Assembly: GCA_039566865.1 (NCBI GenBank)
Contig: CM076948.1
Coordinates: 11,171,001-11,235,000, forward strand
Direction of reading: 5' to 3'
From: Aurelia coerulea
Taxonomy: Eukaryota > Cnidaria > Scyphozoa > Semaeostomeae > Ulmaridae
Length of the DNA: 64,000 nt
The number at the start of each line of letters is the position of its first letter. The stretch's first letter is position 1. A model generated the notes under the pieces. That model was not told the DNA's origin, did not search any database, and saw only the letters and a program-made list of their open reading frames with translations. Below are positions 63,165-64,000 of this stretch, one piece after another. The position numbers and the translations under genes were made by a program.

Positions 63165-64000
63165 GTCCATAAGTGAAACCGCGAACTGTTCTGATCACGT
63201 TGCTATCCCCATTTATCAGGGCACGGGGTTTCTTGGAGTTTGACGAGAGACTCCCCCCAAATATGAGCTCCTTTGTAGATGACGCATTGAATGTGTTGCG
63301 TCAGTGCATCCCTTGCAGAAGGGATACCATCAACCTCCCTTCGCATATGAGTAAACAATTCCTTCCTAGCTGCTTTTATGGATCGTTTCGTATAAGAAGA
63401 GAAGAGAAACGCTCGATTGCATAAATATGAGCATCTGACAGGGAATTATGGCCTTGTGACAAGGTTATGAATGCATCTGCAAATGATGGGTGAGGCTTTT
63501 CGTGCCGTTTTCTTACCAGTACCAGCAAATACATCCACTTAGTTGATTGAGCAATGCAAACACTTTTGCGTTTTCAGGGCTAATAGTCAATGCCAGTGGA
63601 TGAAGAATGAAGCGTGATCAGAACAGTTTATGGTATCCAGTATGAACTATTCTGCGAATAATGAATTATGAATAACAAGAGATTTGCATATTTCAATAGT
63701 TGTGTCAAACGTTCGCTTTTGGGATATTATGGCCCAGTGCCCCAGTGTGAATAAAGCTCTGAGGAACATTTAAAATGGTCATGTATTCCACGAGTCTCAG
63801 TTCGTCAAGCTTACTGAGACCCCAGGGGGGGGGACTTGGTAGTTCAAGGTGACGTACCCGTTGCAAAATGTTGTAAAACCCTAAACCCTTAGCGGTAGTA
63901 GATTTTAGCCTAAGCGGTAGTACCTTGTAGCCTAAGCGGTAGTAACTTTTTCCGTAAGCGGCAATAACCACGCCCGACAACACCTTTCTCGAGGAGTTCA
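63165..64000. other. Right end of window, repeat scraps
   Basis: AACTGTTCTGATCACG at 63185 and its complement at 63610-63625 may bound a ~440-bp MITE. 63705-63790 is an inverted piece of the 160-bp repeat. 63820-63835 is a G-run MITE end. CCTAAGCGGTAGTA recurs three to four times at 63890-63970. No gene. Confidence 0.45.

Overview
The window is intron- and transposon-rich animal DNA, AT-rich, with no operons or ribosome-binding sites. Best guess: an anthozoan or other cnidarian. The basis is an animal type II NADH dehydrogenase, LINE families resembling those common in corals, a BEL/Pao element and interstitial TTAGGG repeats. The species assignment is inference.

Two host genes can be reconstructed. 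(1) On the minus strand, 18567 down to 514 and continuing off the left edge, is the 5' part of an RPGRIP1L (NPHP8) orthologue, a ciliary transition-zone coiled-coil/C2 protein. Eight short exons, plus one doubtful 18-nt microexon, keep reading phase across every junction, and the peptide follows the vertebrate N terminus. Its introns carry TIR elements and long inverted repeats. (2) On the plus strand, 42923-43814 joined to 54338-54774 encodes a complete 442-residue mitochondrial type II NAD(P)H:quinone oxidoreductase. Its 10.5-kb intron is filled by nested minus-strand LINEs and MITEs. A possible third gene start (ATGGCGG at 30187) lies just downstream of five CCAAT boxes.

Layout: 1-18567 RPGRIP1L with a 2.5-kb inverted-repeat element, several TA-flanked TIR elements and LINE scraps. 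19221-26712 is a BEL/Pao retrotransposon with a 2040-codon ORF, LTRs that read identical and a 5-bp target duplication, inserted about 650 bp upstream of the RPGRIP1L start codon. 26718-32370 holds LINE remnants and MITEs. About 32400-42385 is one plus-strand LINE split by six later insertions, several with clear target duplications; one of these insertions itself contains another. 42424-42657 is a TIR-bounded block of telomere repeats. 42923-54774 is the NDH-2 gene. 54775-64000 contains LINE remnants, an inverted duplication of a transposase-like fragment, an 826-bp foldback element, about six tandem copies of a 160-bp unit and more MITEs.

The main message is that most short ORFs here are pieces of mobile elements, while the real host genes are split into exons too short for ORF finding. 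I saw no tRNA, rRNA or CRISPR array.
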